Positions 1 through 6,951 are shown, counted from the stretch's first letter. The stretch: DNA of 8,433 nucleotides from Nitrosospira multiformis (GCA_020726205.1 DYTA01000044.1:1-8433), one strand, 5' to 3'. The notes: a model not told the origin generated them from the sequence alone. Translations and numbers: made by a program.

Positions 1-1072
1 GTTAAACTATATTGAAATGTTAATTAATAATATGGGTGGGAGATGTCCATATATTAATCGTAATCAAACAAAAAACTTAATTGCTACGGTTGGTAATGGT
101 TCACAAATCTTTGCCTTTGCTGGACATGTTGATGTTGTACCTAGTGGTGAGTATAGTAAGTGGAAAAGTGGTAATCCATTTTCCTTAGCGAAATTTGGTG
201 ATGAGTTAATTGGTCGTGGTGTAGCAGATATGAAAGGTTCAATTGCCGCTTTTTTGGTAGCATTACAAAACTTTATCCAAAACTCAAAAAATAATAATTA
301 TCAAATTTTGTTATTATTAACTTCTGATGAAGAGGGTAGCGCAGTTGATGGTACACCGCTGATGGTCGAATATTTGCAAAAGAAAGGGATAAAGTTAAAC
401 TACTGTTTAGTTGGAGAGCCTTCGTGTACTAATATACTTGGTGATGCAATTAAGGTCGGTCGCCGAGGATCATTAACTGGGAGAGTTAATGTGATTGGTA
501 AACAAGGTCATATTGCATATCCTCATTTGTGCTGTAATCCAATTCACGAATTTGCACCTGCATTAGCTGAGTTAGTAAATTTTCAATGGGATAATGGTAA
601 TGAGTTTTTCCCAGCAACTAGTTTACAATTTGCTAATATTAAATCAGGGCTTGGTGTAACGAATGTTATTCCAGGTGAGCTGAGTGTTGATTTTAATTTT
701 AGATATAATACGTTGCATACAGTATCAGATTTGCAACAACAAGTAGAAAGAATACTTAAAAAATATCATCTAAATTACACAATTAACTGGGAACATTCAG
801 CCAAGCCATTTTTAACTAAAGTTGGTCGGTTAGTTGATGCTAGTTCTCAGGCTATTCATAGTGTTTGTGGGGTTTATCCCGAGTCAAAAACAGATGGTGG
901 AACATCAGATGGGCGTTTTTTGGTTGATGTTAGTGATGAGATTATCGAGTTTGGTTTGTGTAATGGTAGTATTCACCAAATTAATGAAAGTACCACGATG
1001 CATGACTTATCTTGTTTATCAAATATTTATCAATTGATTTTAGAAAATCTTTATATTTCAACTATTATATAG
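1..1072 (+). CDS. dapE: Succinyl-diaminopimelate desuccinylase DapE (5' end outside window)
   Basis: DapE is a cytoplasmic di-zinc hydrolase that splits N-succinyl-L,L-diaminopimelate into succinate and L,L-diaminopimelate, in the succinylase route to lysine and meso-DAP for peptidoglycan. The frame is open from base 2. Residues before the first ATG (position 17) still match the family's N-terminal helix, so that ATG is internal and about 45 residues are missing to the left. Counting from that ATG, the metal and catalytic residues of M20 peptidases are visible: H37 in GHVDVVP, D71 in GRGVADMKGS, the Glu pair E105-E106 in TSDEEGSA (general base and metal ligand), E134 in LVGEPS and the last ligand H320 in IHQINE. 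The dimerisation-domain motif NEFFPATS and the substrate-site motif GGTSDGRF are also intact. The C-terminus is complete. A terminator-like hairpin follows about 40 bases downstream, so dapE probably ends its transcript. Identity is very secure. Confidence 0.96.
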   Translation, partial: LNYIEMLINNMGGRCPYINRNQTKNLIATVGNGSQIFAFAGHVDVVPSGEYSKWKSGNPFSLAKFGDELIGRGVADMKGSIAAFLVALQNFIQNSKNNNYQILLLLTSDEEGSAVDGTPLMVEYLQKKGIKLNYCLVGEPSCTNILGDAIKVGRRGSLTGRVNVIGKQGHIAYPHLCCNPIHEFAPALAELVNFQWDNGNEFFPATSLQFANIKSGLGVTNVIPGELSVDFNFRYNTLHTVSDLQQQVERILKKYHLNYTINWEHSAKPFLTKVGRLVDASSQAIHSVCGVYPESKTDGGTSDGRFLVDVSDEIIEFGLCNGSIHQINESTTMHDLSCLSNIYQLILENLYISTII

Positions 1073-1090
1073 GTATAATACAAAGCAAAA

Positions 1091-1101
1091 TATGCTAAAA
1101 T
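1091..1101 (+). promoter_or_regulatory. Promoter-like extended -10 in the dapE-pcnB gap
   Basis: TATGCTAAAAT has the form of an extended -10 element (TGC followed by TAAAAT at 1096-1101). A second -10-like hexamer, TATAAT, lies at 1074-1079, immediately after the dapE stop. Neither has a good -35 at the right spacing, and in AT-rich DNA such matches occur by chance. Transcription starting near 1108 would enter the hairpin at 1114-1146 almost at once, so this would make either a very short RNA or a pcnB transcript that must read through it. Confidence 0.3.
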
Positions 1102-1113
1102 ACGGTTTTACAT

Positions 1114-1152
1114 GGTGTTAGCAGACCGTAAATGGAAAGCAACGCCTTTTTT
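1114..1152 (+). terminator. Probable intrinsic terminator after dapE
   Basis: GGTGTT at 1114-1119 pairs with AACGCC at 1141-1146 (one G-U pair). After a bulged A, GC (1121-1122) pairs with GC (1139-1140), giving an eight-pair stem followed directly by six Ts (1147-1152). The loop is long (16 bases), which is unusual for a terminator. Its ACCGT (1125-1129) can also pair with ACGGT on either side. It most likely ends dapE transcription; an attenuator ahead of pcnB is possible. Confidence 0.5.
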
Positions 1153-1178
1153 ATTATGGTGTTTAATCTACATTCTGG

Positions 1179-1189
1179 CTAACGGTTAG
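1179..1189. repeat. Short dyad upstream of pcnB
   Basis: CTAAC-G-GTTAG is a perfect 11-base inverted repeat 41 bases before the pcnB start codon. Its size and position would suit an operator or part of a leader RNA fold. The GCTAAC half can also pair with GTTAGC at 1117-1122 in the preceding hairpin. No known regulator site is recognised. Confidence 0.25.
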
Positions 1190-1210
1190 AGTTTAATATA
1201 CACTATATTG

Positions 1211-1231
1211 ATGAAATTTATGGATTATTAA
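1211..1231 (+). promoter_or_regulatory. Six-codon leader ORF overlapping the pcnB start
   Basis: ATG at 1211 opens a short frame encoding MKFMDY. Its TAA stop (1229-1231) shares its last A with the pcnB ATG, giving TAATG. The pcnB start has no convincing Shine-Dalgarno sequence of its own, so ribosomes terminating here could re-initiate on pcnB. No good ribosome binding site is seen for the leader either, so this may be coincidence. Confidence 0.25.
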
Positions 1232-2589
1232 TGACAAAACAAATCATTCCTGCAAGTACATATGGATTAAATAATACTTTAATTAATCATGATGCCTTGC
1301 AAGTTATAAAAAAACTGCAGCAGCACGGATATAGTGCCTACATCGTAGGCGGTGGAGTTCGTGACTTATTGCTTGGTAAAACCCCAAAAGATTACGATCT
1401 TGTAACTAGTGCTGAACCAGAAAAAATTCGCCAACTTTTTGGCAGAAACTCAATGATAATTGGTCGTAGGTTTAAAATAGTTCATGTCTATTATGAACGA
1501 ATCAATAAAGAGCGTAGTGAGCGAGTTGGAAAAGTATGGCGGGAGCGTCATATTTTAGAGGTATCAACATTTCGTAGTAACACTACACCTGTTCATGCAC
1601 TTAGTGAACATGGTAGAATTTTAGTTGATAATAACTATGGTACAATTGATCAGGATGCTTATCGTCGTGATTTTACTGTTAATGCGTTATATTATGATCC
1701 AATAGCTGAAGTTATTATTGATTATCATGGTGGACTCAATGATATTGAAAATAAATTATTACGAATCATTGGAAATCCATATGAACGCTATATTGAGGAT
1801 CCTGTTCGAGTATTACGTGCAATTCGTTTATCAGAGAAGCTTGGTTTAACAATTGATGAAAATACGTATATTAATTTTAGAAACGTAAAACATTTACTTC
1901 TTAATGAACCTAAAGGTCGTTTATTTGAAGAAATGCTTAAAATTTTGACATCTGGTAATACGTTAAGTATATTGCGTGAACTTTATGAGTTAAAATTACC
2001 TCGTAAAATTTTTCCATTATTTGATAAATTATTTTTTGTTCCTGAACCTGATGCTTTTGCTGTAAAAGTTTTAGAGCGGACTGATGCTCGTTTACTAAAT
2101 GACGAAGATGTTTCTTTAATTTTTATTTTAGCAGGTATGATGTGGCCACCAATTTTCAAAAGTTGGCAAGATGAGTTAACTGTTAACTCACATCCTCGTC
2201 AAGCATTAATGGATGCTATTTCAAAAAATAAAGATGTAGTTTTTAATAGTGGTATTTCACAAAATTTATATTCTGCTATCCGCGAAGTGTGGATGCTGCA
2301 AATCGAGTTTGATTTACCTAGTATAGCTCGTTTAGAACATGTACCAAGTAATGGTCGCTTTCGCCAAGCATGGCACTTATTTCATTTAAGAAATGAGTTT
2401 AATGAGGTCGAACCTGTTATTTTTAATTGGTGGAACCGTTTTATGCTTGCTAATGAAGAATCTCGTACTGAGTTATTAATTGAGTTAGTAGATATAGCTC
2501 CTCCAGAATATAAAAAGGTTCGTAAAAATAAAAAAAATCGCAAACGTAAATCACATCGTAGAAATACTCACCATCAAGAGAATAATTAA
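1231..2589 (+). CDS. pcnB: Poly(A) polymerase I PcnB
   Basis: PcnB adds poly(A) tails to RNA 3' ends, marking them for exonucleolytic decay. The 452-residue protein is full length for the family. The class II nucleotidyltransferase signature IVGGGVRDLLLG (38-49) is followed by catalytic aspartates D54 and D56 in KDYD and the third carboxylate E110 in LEVSTFR. The RRDF motif (R145-D147), the EDPVRVLRAIR helix (189-199) and GRLFEEMLK of the neck domain follow. GRRFKIVHV (78-86) is typical of PcnB rather than of CCA-adding enzymes. The last 25 residues are a Lys/Arg-rich tail, as in E. coli PcnB, probably for RNA binding. Oddities: the segment between HV (86) and LEV (109-111) is about 16 residues longer than in the E. 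coli protein and rich in Arg/Glu, and a perfect palindrome lies at 2172-2190. The start is the first in-frame ATG, but its ribosome binding site is weak. trmB follows 26 bases later, probably co-transcribed. Confidence 0.95.
   Translation: MTKQIIPASTYGLNNTLINHDALQVIKKLQQHGYSAYIVGGGVRDLLLGKTPKDYDLVTSAEPEKIRQLFGRNSMIIGRRFKIVHVYYERINKERSERVGKVWRERHILEVSTFRSNTTPVHALSEHGRILVDNNYGTIDQDAYRRDFTVNALYYDPIAEVIIDYHGGLNDIENKLLRIIGNPYERYIEDPVRVLRAIRLSEKLGLTIDENTYINFRNVKHLLLNEPKGRLFEEMLKILTSGNTLSILRELYELKLPRKIFPLFDKLFFVPEPDAFAVKVLERTDARLLNDEDVSLIFILAGMMWPPIFKSWQDELTVNSHPRQALMDAISKNKDVVFNSGISQNLYSAIREVWMLQIEFDLPSIARLEHVPSNGRFRQAWHLFHLRNEFNEVEPVIFNWWNRFMLANEESRTELLIELVDIAPPEYKKVRKNKKNRKRKSHRRNTHHQENN
1498..1545 (+). 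other. Sixteen-codon insertion in the PcnB catalytic domain
   Basis: Residues 90-105 of PcnB have no counterpart where E. coli PcnB has only about seven residues between the HV and EV strands. The insert is highly charged and contains ERSERVG and WRER. At DNA level GAGCG occurs three times, and the codons are GC-richer than their surroundings (CGG, GAG, GCG-containing steps). It lies in frame between two strands that place the catalytic carboxylates, so it is likely a surface hairpin. The edges are approximate because they come from a remembered family alignment. Confidence 0.45.
2172..2190. repeat. Perfect 19-bp palindrome inside pcnB
   Basis: TGAGTTAAC-T-GTTAACTCA is perfectly self-complementary around one central T and contains two GTTAAC hexamers seven bases apart. 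It falls in the poorly conserved C-terminal half of pcnB (residues about 315-320). It could be a protein-binding dyad or an RNA hairpin. Chance is not excluded. Confidence 0.4.
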
Positions 2590-2615
2590 TTTTTAAGAGA
2601 TATTGATATTATATT

Positions 2616-3302
2616 ATGGAAAATAATCAAGTTAATCGTGAGATAAAAAGTTTTGTATTGCGCCAAGGAAAAATTACTCAAGGTCAACAGCGTGCATTAG
2701 AAGAATTAATGCCAATTTTTGGGTTGGATTACTCCAATGCGCTTGTCGATTTAAATAGTTTTTTTGGACGTAATAATCCCAAAATTATTGAAATTGGCTT
2801 TGGAATGGGGCATGCTACATGGCAAATAGCTAAAAATAATCCAGAAACTGATTATTTGGGAATAGAAGTTCATTTGCCTGGTGTTGGGGCATTGTTGATG
2901 CAAACCAAAGATAATCAAGTTAATAATTTACGTGTTATACGTCATGATTGTGTAGAAGTATTGCGTAATATGATTGCAGACAACTCTATTGATGGTTTTC
3001 ATATATTCTTTCCTGATCCGTGGCACAAAAAACGCCATCACAAACGTAGATTAATTCAAAAAGCATTTGTTGAGTTGCTCGCTAGCAAATTAAAAGTTGG
3101 TGCTTATTTACATGTTGCTACGGATTGGGAAGATTATGCTTCATGGATTACTAATGTATTGCAAGATATTCCTATGTTGCAAAATCAAGCTTTAAGCGGT
3201 GACTATGTTGCTCGTCCAGATTATCGTCCTTTAACTAAGTTTGAACAACGTGGATTAAAACTAGGGCATGGTGTTTGGGACATTATTTATCGTAAGGTAT
3301 AA
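2616..3302 (+). CDS. trmB: tRNA (guanine-N7)-methyltransferase TrmB
   Basis: TrmB uses S-adenosylmethionine to methylate N7 of G46 in the variable loop of tRNAs; it acts in the cytoplasm as a single subunit in bacteria. The 228-residue protein is a normal length. The N-terminal family motif SFVLRQGKITQGQQRAL spans 12-28. The SAM-binding loop EIGFGMG is at 59-65, GIEVH follows at the next strand, and the tRNA/catalytic motif FPDPWHKKRHHKRRL begins at 132 with D134. TDWEDYA (169-175) and the C-terminal LTKFEQRGLKLGHGVWD box are intact. It starts 26 bases after the pcnB stop. The nearest purine-rich stretch (AAGAGA, 2595-2600) is 15 bases upstream, so the ribosome binding site is weak and translation may partly depend on pcnB. 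A clear terminator follows, so trmB ends the pcnB-trmB unit. Confidence 0.96.
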   Translation: MENNQVNREIKSFVLRQGKITQGQQRALEELMPIFGLDYSNALVDLNSFFGRNNPKIIEIGFGMGHATWQIAKNNPETDYLGIEVHLPGVGALLMQTKDNQVNNLRVIRHDCVEVLRNMIADNSIDGFHIFFPDPWHKKRHHKRRLIQKAFVELLASKLKVGAYLHVATDWEDYASWITNVLQDIPMLQNQALSGDYVARPDYRPLTKFEQRGLKLGHGVWDIIYRKV

Positions 3303-3320
3303 ATCAATTTTCAGTCAATG

Positions 3321-3349
3321 AAACAGCATCCTTAAGTGGTGCTGTTTTT
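3321..3349 (+). terminator. Intrinsic terminator of the pcnB-trmB unit
   Basis: AAACAGCA (3321-3328) pairs with TGCTGTTT (3340-3347). With a bulged T, CC (3330-3331) adds pairs with GG (3338-3339), leaving a small TTAAGT loop. The T-run 3345-3349 overlaps the 3' arm. It starts 19 bases after the trmB stop. Confidence 0.85.
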
Positions 3350-3369
3350 ACTTATTATGCCGTATGTAG

Positions 3370-3399
3370 TTATTACTTGTAGCTTAAAAATGGTATAAT
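3370..3399 (+). promoter_or_regulatory. Promoter for the DUF1841-folD-rnr unit
   Basis: TGGTATAAT (3391-3399) is a perfect consensus -10 (TATAAT, 3394-3399) with an extended TG one base upstream. The -35 region is poor (TTATTA at 3370, 18-base spacer), which extended -10 promoters tolerate. It lies between the trmB terminator and the next gene, with a predicted start site near 3406. This leaves a leader of about 15-30 bases. Confidence 0.7.
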
Positions 3400-3435
3400 C
3401 TGTTATCTTTAATTCTTAGAATGAGTATAATAATA

Positions 3436-3873
3436 ATGTTTAATCCTAGTGTCTCAGATGTACGTAATTTCTTTTTTGATACATTCAATAAAGGAATGGC
3501 GCAAATACAATTAACAGATCTTGAAAAAATTGCATTTAGTGTAATAATTGAACATCCTGAATATCATCAAGTTTTACGAGATAAAGAAAAATATTTAACT
3601 TATAATTGGCTACCTGATGCAGGAGAGACAAATCCCTTTTTACATATGAGTATGCATATGTCAATTTGGGAGCAATTATCAATTGATCAACCGCAAGGAA
3701 TTAAAGACTTATATAGTGAATTGTGTAATCAATTAGTTAATGAGCATGAAGCGCAACATCAAGTTTTGGATTGTTTAGCCGAAATGGTTTGGCAGGCACA
3801 ATACAATAATATGCAACCAAATCCAGAAGTGTATCTGAGTTGCTTAAGAAAAAAATTAGGACATGATGATTAA
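3436..3873 (+). CDS. DUF1841 family protein of unknown function
   Basis: This 145-residue protein matches, from memory, the DUF1841 family of beta- and gammaproteobacteria, whose members begin MFNPS and carry NPFLHxSxH followed by EQLSIDQP. I know of no established function. The ATG at 3436 was chosen because it gives the family N-terminus MFNPS. An in-frame ATG at 3421 would add MSIII and cannot be excluded, since neither has a strong ribosome binding site. The protein is predicted all-helical and cytoplasmic, with no signal peptide or membrane segment. Histidines recur at helical i, i+4 spacing: H70/H74 in HMSMH and H104/H108 in HEAQH, with acidic E103 and E116 nearby. This would suit a helix-bundle metal site but is inference. 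It is the first gene after a strong promoter, with folD 17 bases downstream. Confidence 0.85.
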   Translation: MFNPSVSDVRNFFFDTFNKGMAQIQLTDLEKIAFSVIIEHPEYHQVLRDKEKYLTYNWLPDAGETNPFLHMSMHMSIWEQLSIDQPQGIKDLYSELCNQLVNEHEAQHQVLDCLAEMVWQAQYNNMQPNPEVYLSCLRKKLGHDD

Positions 3874-3890
3874 ATTAGAGAGAAATAAAT

Positions 3891-4769
3891 ATGGAACAGT
3901 CACCAAATAAAATATTGTGTGGTAAAACACTTTCACAACAAGTTTTAACTGATGTTACTTATCAGGTTGCTGAATTTGTTAATATAGGGCAGCGTGTACC
4001 AAGTTTAGCCGTAGTGTTAGTTGGTGATAATCCAGCATCGCAAGTTTATGTACGAAATAAAAAAAATGCTTGCCATAAAGTAGGTATCAATTCATTAGAA
4101 TTTCTATTGCCTGACACAACCTCACAAAGTGAACTATTAAAGATAATTAATCAATTAAATAATGATGTAAATGTAGATGGTATTTTGGTTCAATTGCCAC
4201 TTCCTAAACACTTAGATAGCAAATTAATCATTGATAGTATTTTACCAAATAAAGATGTTGATGGATTTCATCGATATAACATGGGGTCATTGGCTCTAAA
4301 AGATCCTAATATCTGTCCATGTACACCACATGGGGTAATGTATATGCTAGATAGTATAAAATTAGATTTAGCTGGCAAACATGTAGTGATATTGGGAGCA
4401 TCAAATATTGTTGGACGCCCAATGGCTCTTGAGTTAATTAACCGTGATGCTACAGTTACCATTTGTAATAGTAAGTCTAAAAATGTACCCGAGTTGGTTG
4501 GCTTAGCAGATATTTTAGTTGTTGCAATTGGTAATCCTAATTTTGTACGTGGTGAGTGGATTAAAGAAGGATGTGTTGTAATTGATGTTGGTATAAATAG
4601 ACTTGAAAGTGGCAAGTTATGTGGCGACATAGATTATGAAAGTGCATATCATCGAGCTTCTTATATTACTCCAGTACCTGGCGGTGTTGGTCCTATGACT
4701 ATAGCGATGCTGTTAAAAAATACAATTCATTGCTATCAATTAAATATAAAAGAAAAGAGTACTGTATGA
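3891..4769 (+). CDS. folD: Bifunctional methylenetetrahydrofolate dehydrogenase/cyclohydrolase FolD
   Basis: FolD interconverts 5,10-methylene-THF, 5,10-methenyl-THF and 10-formyl-THF, using NADP+, and supplies one-carbon units for purines and formyl-methionine. The 292-residue protein is full length. Catalytic K57 follows Y53 in the VGDNPASQVYVRNKK region. Q101 lies in DGILVQLPLP (96-105) and D124 in KDVDGFH (121-127). The Rossmann cofactor loop GASNIVGRP is at 169-177, and the C-terminal signature PVPGGVGPMT is present. The ribosome binding site AGAGAGAAA (3877-3885) is well placed before the ATG. The gene follows the DUF1841 gene by 17 bases and overlaps rnr by four (ATGA), so the three genes form one operon. 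The last residues, after the family core, extend over the rnr ribosome binding site. Confidence 0.97.
   Translation: MEQSPNKILCGKTLSQQVLTDVTYQVAEFVNIGQRVPSLAVVLVGDNPASQVYVRNKKNACHKVGINSLEFLLPDTTSQSELLKIINQLNNDVNVDGILVQLPLPKHLDSKLIIDSILPNKDVDGFHRYNMGSLALKDPNICPCTPHGVMYMLDSIKLDLAGKHVVILGASNIVGRPMALELINRDATVTICNSKSKNVPELVGLADILVVAIGNPNFVRGEWIKEGCVVIDVGINRLESGKLCGDIDYESAYHRASYITPVPGGVGPMTIAMLLKNTIHCYQLNIKEKSTV
4751..4768 (+). promoter_or_regulatory. Ribosome binding site and ATGA overlap fixing the rnr start
   Basis: AGAAAAGAG (4751-4759) lies six bases before ATG 4766, whose last two bases (TG) open the folD stop TGA (4767-4769). This ATGA overlap predicts translational coupling of rnr to folD. 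It also decides between this start and the in-frame ATG at 4730, which lies inside folD and has no comparable site. Confidence 0.75.
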
Positions 4770-6868
4770 GTAAAAAATTACCATTACCGATAGAAATAAT
4801 TGCGCTATTATTGAAACATAAAAGATTGTCTATTCATGAGTTGGAGTATCATTTAGCAATTACAAAAAATGAAGAAGCTGATTTTAAAAAGCTTCTCAAA
4901 AAAATGGCTACTCAGAAAGAAGTAAAAATAGCCGATGATAACATTGTAAGTTTAATTAAATCTGCTCGACTTTGCATTTATCATGCAAATAAAGATAGCC
5001 GTGGTGGTATTGCTATTGATCTTAAAACTAAAGAACAAATTATTATTCACCCAGGTAGTGATAATTATGCAATTGATGGTGATGAAATTGCGGTTATGAA
5101 TGATGGTGTAGATAAAATTGGTAAACCTCAAGGTGTTGTTCGTGAAGTAATTAAACATAAAGTTACTAATATTGTTGGGCATATCGAACAATATAAGGAT
5201 AAATACTATTTGGTTAGTGATAATCAAAAACTGGGTAATTATCCTGTTGTTATAGATGGTGTAAATAAAGCCTATGCTCTAGATGAGGTGTATAATGCAG
5301 TAGTAACAACTTATCCTAGTCGTGAACAAGCTTATTTTACAGTGAAAATTATATCATCATTAGGTCATGTTGGTGATGATGCTGTTTATGTAAACCGTGT
5401 GTTGATTGAAGCCAATGTTCCATTAGATTTTAGCGATGAAACATTAAAATATGTTGAAAAATTACCTGAAGTTATTAATGAACAAGATTTACATAATAGG
5501 GAAGACTTGAGGTCTTTACCATTTGTAACTATTGATGGTGAAGATGCACGAGATTTTGATGATGCAGTTCACTGTGTAGTTAATTTAGATGGTAGTTTTA
5601 AATTATCAGTAGCAATTGCGGACGTAGCTCACTACGTTAAACACTCTTCTGCGTTAGATGATGATGCGTTTGCCCGTGGTACATCAATTTATTTTCCACG
5701 TAGAGTTGTACCTATGCTGCCAGAAAAACTATCTAATGGTTTATGCTCATTAAATCCTAATGTTGATCGTTTAGTGATGGTTTGTCATATGGAAATTGAT
5801 GCTAATGGTAATATTACAGAATATGCCGTTGGTAATGCAGTAATTTTCTCTCATTATCGTTTGACCTATACTCGGGTGCAGAACTTCCTAGATGGTGTTG
5901 AAATAATTCCTGAAGATATTACAAATAACATTACGGCACTTAATCGTGTTTATCATGCATTATTAAATGCCCGTCATAAACGTGGTGCAATTGATTTTGA
6001 AGGTCATGAACCATATTTTGAATTTGATGATAATGGCAATATTACGGCACTTAAACCGAGAATGCGCCAAGATGCACATAAATTAATTGAAGAATGTATG
6101 TTGGCAGCCAATGTATCAGTTGCAGATTTTTTAAGTCAACATAATCATGCAACACTATACCGTAATCATGATCGACCGAGTGAGAAAAAATTTAGTGCAT
6201 TAAAATCATATCTTGATTCAATTGCCGTTCAATTTGATGTAACTCAGGAAACCGTAACACCGAAAGATTATCAAAAATTAGTTGAGTCAATTAAAGAACG
6301 CCCAAATACAGATATTATTCAGCAGACTATTTTACGTTCAATGCAACTAGCTGAGTATGCTCCAAAAAATATCGGACATTTTGGTTTGTCTTATGAGCGT
6401 TATTTGCATTTTACTTCACCAATTCGTCGTTATCCAGATTTATTAGTACATCGTGCATGTAAAGCGGTTATACATGATAAAACATATGGTTATATTCATC
6501 CTATTGAAGCTATGGGTGAGCAAACATCTTTTTGTGAACGACGTTCTGAAGAGTTGGAACGAAAAGTTGATTCATATTATAAATGTAAATTTGCACAACA
6601 TCATGTTGGAAATGAATATGCAGGAATTATTACAAGTATCGTAAGTTTTGGGATATTTGTTTCGATTCCTGAATTAATGATTGATGGCTTAGTTCATGTT
6701 ACAGAATTAGGTGGTGACTATTTTGTCTTTGATGAGAAAAAACATGTTTTAGTTGGCAAAAGCAGTGGTTATAAATATGTTCCAGGAATGGATGTTCAAG
6801 TTGTTATTGCTAATGTAGACATGGAAAAATTATTTATTGATTTAGAATTGGCTAATGTAAAACCATAG
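4766..6868 (+). CDS. rnr: Ribonuclease R
   Basis: RNase R is a processive 3'-5' exoribonuclease that degrades structured and polyadenylated RNA, takes part in rRNA and tmRNA quality control, and releases nucleotide monophosphates. From ATG 4766 the protein has 700 residues. In order: an N-terminal winged-helix (about 3-60), two cold-shock RNA-binding domains (about 68-230), the RNB catalytic domain, and an S1 domain (about 617-697). The RNB metal site DGEDARDFDD spans 257-266, with D257, D263, D265 and D266 matching E. coli D272, D278, D280 and D281. RGTSIYFPRRVVPMLP and HFTSPIRRYPDL (548-559) are intact. The protein stops right after the S1 domain: the Lys/Arg-rich tail of E. coli RNase R (813 residues) is absent. 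RNase II is less likely given the helix-turn-helix and the R-type signatures. It is last in its operon, with a strong terminator 19 bases on. Confidence 0.95.
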   Translation: MSKKLPLPIEIIALLLKHKRLSIHELEYHLAITKNEEADFKKLLKKMATQKEVKIADDNIVSLIKSARLCIYHANKDSRGGIAIDLKTKEQIIIHPGSDNYAIDGDEIAVMNDGVDKIGKPQGVVREVIKHKVTNIVGHIEQYKDKYYLVSDNQKLGNYPVVIDGVNKAYALDEVYNAVVTTYPSREQAYFTVKIISSLGHVGDDAVYVNRVLIEANVPLDFSDETLKYVEKLPEVINEQDLHNREDLRSLPFVTIDGEDARDFDDAVHCVVNLDGSFKLSVAIADVAHYVKHSSALDDDAFARGTSIYFPRRVVPMLPEKLSNGLCSLNPNVDRLVMVCHMEIDANGNITEYAVGNAVIFSHYRLTYTRVQNFLDGVEIIPEDITNNITALNRVYHALLNARHKRGAIDFEGHEPYFEFDDNGNITALKPRMRQDAHKLIEECMLAANVSVADFLSQHNHATLYRNHDRPSEKKFSALKSYLDSIAVQFDVTQETVTPKDYQKLVESIKERPNTDIIQQTILRSMQLAEYAPKNIGHFGLSYERYLHFTSPIRRYPDLLVHRACKAVIHDKTYGYIHPIEAMGEQTSFCERRSEELERKVDSYYKCKFAQHHVGNEYAGIITSIVSFGIFVSIPELMIDGLVHVTELGGDYFVFDEKKHVLVGKSSGYKYVPGMDVQVVIANVDMEKLFIDLELANVKP

Positions 6869-6887
6869 TTTTATTCATTTTTCGCAT

Positions 6888-6919
6888 AAAAAGCATCGAT
6901 AATTAATCGGTGCTTTTTT
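6888..6919 (+). terminator. Strong intrinsic terminator after rnr
   Basis: AAAAAGCATCGAT (6888-6900) pairs with ATCGGTGCTTTTT (6906-6918) over 13 positions with a single T-G wobble, around a five-base AATTA loop. Six Ts (6914-6919) end it. The A-tract on the left arm means it could also work on the other strand. It insulates the DUF1841-folD-rnr unit from the following lipoprotein gene. Confidence 0.9.
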
Positions 6920-6951
6920 CATATAATTAGGTGTAATATTATGTTATGATG

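Noticed and set aside
17..19. ATG 17 as the dapE start
   Set aside because: The frame is open upstream to base 2 and those residues fit the family's N-terminal helix; the protein from ATG 17 would lack about 45 conserved-region residues.
834..1037. Open frame of 67 codons inside dapE, + strand
   Set aside because: It lies entirely within the conserved dapE C-terminus, has no ribosome binding site and resembles no family.
2530..2537. A8 run in the PcnB basic tail as a second phase-variation tract
   Set aside because: Lys-AAA codons in a Lys-rich tail of an AT-rich genome explain it, the frame is intact, and slippage here would only alter the last residues.
3642..3661. Inverted repeat ACATATG/CATATGT in the DUF1841 gene
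   Set aside because: It follows from the conserved HMSMHMS codons (CAT ATG repeated), so coding constraint explains it.
4268..4630. Minus-strand open frame of 120 codons inside folD
   Set aside because: It is antisense to strongly conserved FolD codons and has low-complexity hydrophobic composition, so it is a shadow frame.
4952..5227. Minus-strand open frame of 91 codons inside rnr
   Set aside because: It is rich in Ile, Asn and Thr as expected from reversed AT-rich codons and has no supporting start signals.
5622..5637. Hairpin ACGTAG-CTCA-CTACGT in rnr, sharing CGTAGTGAGC (minus strand) with the pcnB insertion
   Set aside because: It encodes the conserved ADVAHYV peptide of the RNB domain; the ten-base match to the pcnB insert is most likely chance.
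6453..6644. Second + strand frame of 63 codons inside rnr
   Set aside because: It overlaps the conserved end of the RNB domain and has no independent start signals.
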